From positions 1 through 29,294 of the IMG/VR virus record IMGVR_UViG_3300000595_000004: DNA of 29,294 nucleotides, one strand, 5' to 3'. Position 1 is the stretch's first letter. Every line of letters starts with the position of its first letter. The notes below the pieces were generated by a model that saw nothing but the letters and a program-made list of their open reading frames with translations, searched no databases and had not been told where the DNA came from. This stretch comes from a virus. Positions 27,354 to 29,294 of this stretch are shown here, piece by piece. Position numbers and translations under genes: made by a program.

Positions 27354-29294
27354 TTAATACCAAGTTGTTGTGCCGCTATCATAAGTTAAATGATATTGGC
27401 CGCCCTGTGCGATAGTTGTCAACCCACCTACAACAGTTCCTCCTGAGTAATTGATAGTTGTAACTGATTGTGTAAATGTAATGTCTACCTTGTCGTTATT
27501 TGAAGGTGATGAAGGTAAAGCAAGTGTAACGGTAACTAATGAACCTGCCGGATTAATAATATTTTCCTGGTTATTAACAAGCGTAACAGTACCTCCCGTA
27601 GTCGGGGTAAAAATAGTATGAGACCTAGATGTATTTAGGGTAGTTCCGCTAAAACTTAAACCATTCCCAAGAGTTATTTCAGCTACAGCCGTACCACTAC
27701 CTGAACCCAATAACTTGTTTGTTGTCATTGCCTGCATCTTTGCATAGGTAACAGCATTAGCCAACAGGTTACTTGTTGCTACAGTAACCGAACTTGGCAG
27801 CGTGGTAACCGTTGCGCCAGTGGCATCAAACATTTGTGAGGCTGTACCTGTTCCTAAAATAAATGGATAATTTGTTCCGGAAATATTGGCCCAATATTTT
27901 CCGCTATAATGGTACACAGCACCATCGGTTATTACCGTTGGTAGTGAAGTGAGTGTTGTTAAATATATAGGAGCACTATCAAATGTCGTATTGATGATTT
28001 GAATCCCAGTAAGCCCTACAGTATTTACAATTACACTGAAACCGGTAGTCCCACCAATATTAGCTGACGAAGCGCTCAGTATATCAGTCGCTGTATATCC
28101 AGTTCCTCCAACTACAGGAGTTACAACAGTTACACCTCCGGCTGATACTGTAATGTCTGCTGTCGCGCCAGTGCCTGTACCTCCGGTAAGGGGCACTTTA
28201 AGATAGCTCCCGCTTGTTCCACCTGACCCTGCTGTTATTGCCCCGTAGGTAGACACCGCCGTAGTTCCAAGATTGAATACAGGTGATATATTAGCCCCTC
28301 TCAATACATCGTTATTCTTAGCTGCTGTGAGTGTTGTATTTACTCTAACCGCCTGCGCAAGTGCCGAACTTGCTGTTACTGATGACTGTACTTGCAATGG
28401 ATATAAACCAGCACCAGCACCACCTATAAAAAGCGAACCATTTGATGCAAATCCAAACTTATTGGATCCGGAAAACGCTCCTGATAGGATATTGCCAGTG
28501 CCTTGATTGTTATTGATTGTAAACGTTGCATTTGCGTCATTAATGTTTCTGCTCGCGATGATACCTGTTGAATTGAGCAGTATCTGCCCGTTGCTTATTG
28601 ATGAGTTATTGAATATCCCCGGCAATGCAGTTAGACCAGTTGGATTAACCCTAAACAGGTTGTTACCTAAGTAATCCTGAACTAAAACATGGTCTGATGT
28701 TTGCCCTTGAACGGATTGAATATACACGCCTGTATTATTTAAACTGCCTGTGTTTACCGATAATGCCGGTGTGGATAAGGTATTTATGCCAGTGAACTTA
28801 CCGGTAGTTGCGGTAATACTTTTATGTGTAACATCTGAAAATGTGCCTAAATCTTGATTGAGATAAACATTCCCGCCAGCCGTTTCTATTACAGGGGTTG
28901 AAGTAGATGCTGTAAATGTTACACCTGAATAAATAGCAGTTCCTAAGGCAGCGCCTCCAGTGCTATTGTAGTGCAAACCATCGCCGCTATCATACGCAGG
29001 ATTAAGATTGGCTGTATGCGCAGGATCAGCTTCTACGGTTGCTGCATCTATAACGTAATTAACACCTGTAATCGTTCCGCTTGTTATCGCTGTGTTTACG
29101 GCTAACCTCGCTGTTTCCAGTCCAGCTGTCCAACTTACATTGGTCCCAAATGGCATTATGGTCATTAATATAACTTTGTATCCGGCAGAGGTAGCCGATG
29201 TACACATTGACTGCAAGTATGACTGTATTTGCACAGCAGAATACCCTCCAACTAAGTCATTAACGCCACCCATTATTATAACATATTCTCCGCC
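27354..29294 (-). CDS. Tail fibre/appendage protein with SGNH hydrolase end (N-terminus outside window)
   Basis: The frame is open to the right edge, so the N-terminus is missing; at least 646 residues are present. The first part has VIIMGGVNDL (block III of SGNH/GDSL hydrolases) and DSGDGLHYNSTGGAALGTAI (block V with DxxH). The missing N-terminus should carry the nucleophile Ser block. Beta-rich tail-fibre sequence follows, with GGTGTGATADITVSAGGVT and VGGTGYTATDILS, then NKLLGSGSGTAVAEITLG and GLSFSGTTLN, familiar from phage fibres. The end DSGTTTWY is typical. It may bind and deacetylate or de-esterify a surface polysaccharide. Confidence 0.85.
   Translation of the reverse strand, partial: GGEYVIIMGGVNDLVGGYSAVQIQSYLQSMCTSATSAGYKVILMTIMPFGTNVSWTAGLETARLAVNTAITSGTITGVNYVIDAATVEADPAHTANLNPAYDSGDGLHYNSTGGAALGTAIYSGVTFTASTSTPVIETAGGNVYLNQDLGTFSDVTHKSITATTGKFTGINTLSTPALSVNTGSLNNTGVYIQSVQGQTSDHVLVQDYLGNNLFRVNPTGLTALPGIFNNSSISNGQILLNSTGIIASRNINDANATFTINNNQGTGNILSGAFSGSNKFGFASNGSLFIGGAGAGLYPLQVQSSVTASSALAQAVRVNTTLTAAKNNDVLRGANISPVFNLGTTAVSTYGAITAGSGGTSGSYLKVPLTGGTGTGATADITVSAGGVTVVTPVVGGTGYTATDILSASSANIGGTTGFSVIVNTVGLTGIQIINTTFDSAPIYLTTLTSLPTVITDGAVYHYSGKYWANISGTNYPFILGTGTASQMFDATGATVTTLPSSVTVATSNLLANAVTYAKMQAMTTNKLLGSGSGTAVAEITLGNGLSFSGTTLNTSRSHTIFTPTTGGTVTLVNNQENIINPAGSLVTVTLALPSSPSNNDKVDITFTQSVTTINYSGGTVVGGLTTIAQGGQYHLTYDSGTTTWY

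Noticed and set aside
28273-28506. Plus-strand ORF of 77 codons inside the tail-fibre gene
   Set aside because: It is antisense to long, clearly coding fibre sequence.
1-29294. CRISPR array, insertion sequence, integrase or attachment site
   Set aside because: No regularly spaced repeats, transposase, recombinase or paired att-like repeats were found, so lysogeny can be neither supported nor excluded.

Overview
The window reads as part of the genome of a tailed phage or prophage of a Bacteroidota host. The host call rests on AT-rich DNA, almost no Shine-Dalgarno sites, several minus-strand promoters of the Bacteroidota type (TTTG, 19-20 bp, TAnnTTTG), and many small proteins of kinds I associate with Bacteroidota phages. 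All genes but one lie on the minus strand, so the window is best read from its right end to its left end. Family assignments come from motifs recognised by eye. No search was run.

Layout in transcription order. 29294-27201: a tail fibre or appendage protein with the end of an SGNH esterase-like domain (5' end outside the window) and a 49-residue protein. 27189-25630: a run of overlapping small membrane proteins and one small soluble protein, closed by terminators. 25482-23980: a lone plus-strand gene, two small genes, a CHAP-type endolysin and a holin-like protein. 23837-19435: a string of small accessory genes behind a strong promoter. 19431-17372: a YqaJ-type exonuclease and a Rad50/SbcC-like ATPase. 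17282-14984: small genes including a DUF551-like protein, an ASCH-like protein and a stand-alone DnaA domain IV. 14983-14533: a 451-bp non-coding region with opposed promoter-like sequences and a plus-strand terminator-like hairpin. 14532-11054: replication genes, a HAD phosphatase and small proteins. 10853-9521: a C5-cytosine methyltransferase and neighbours. 9445-4395: many small genes, an HNH homing endonuclease overlapping a D12-class adenine methyltransferase, a zinc/HNH protein, a secreted protein and a winged-helix protein. 4302-2535: small genes, one of them frameshifted. 2395-1: a TerS-like/HNH fusion, the small terminase subunit and nearly all of the large terminase subunit.

The most unusual features are these. 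First, an HNH nuclease carries a copy of the small-terminase N-terminal domain and sits directly upstream of the intact small terminase gene. Second, a 25-bp promoter core is repeated exactly at four operon boundaries, with a fifth variant. Third, about 25 genes share a leader rich in AACAC just before the start codon, and eleven proteins begin Met-Lys-Thr. Fourth, GATC is scarce: 14 sites by eye, none over about 6.4 kb, in a genome that carries a Dam-family methyltransferase with DIPY in place of DPPY. Fifth, the non-coding region next to the replication genes is a candidate origin or small-RNA locus.
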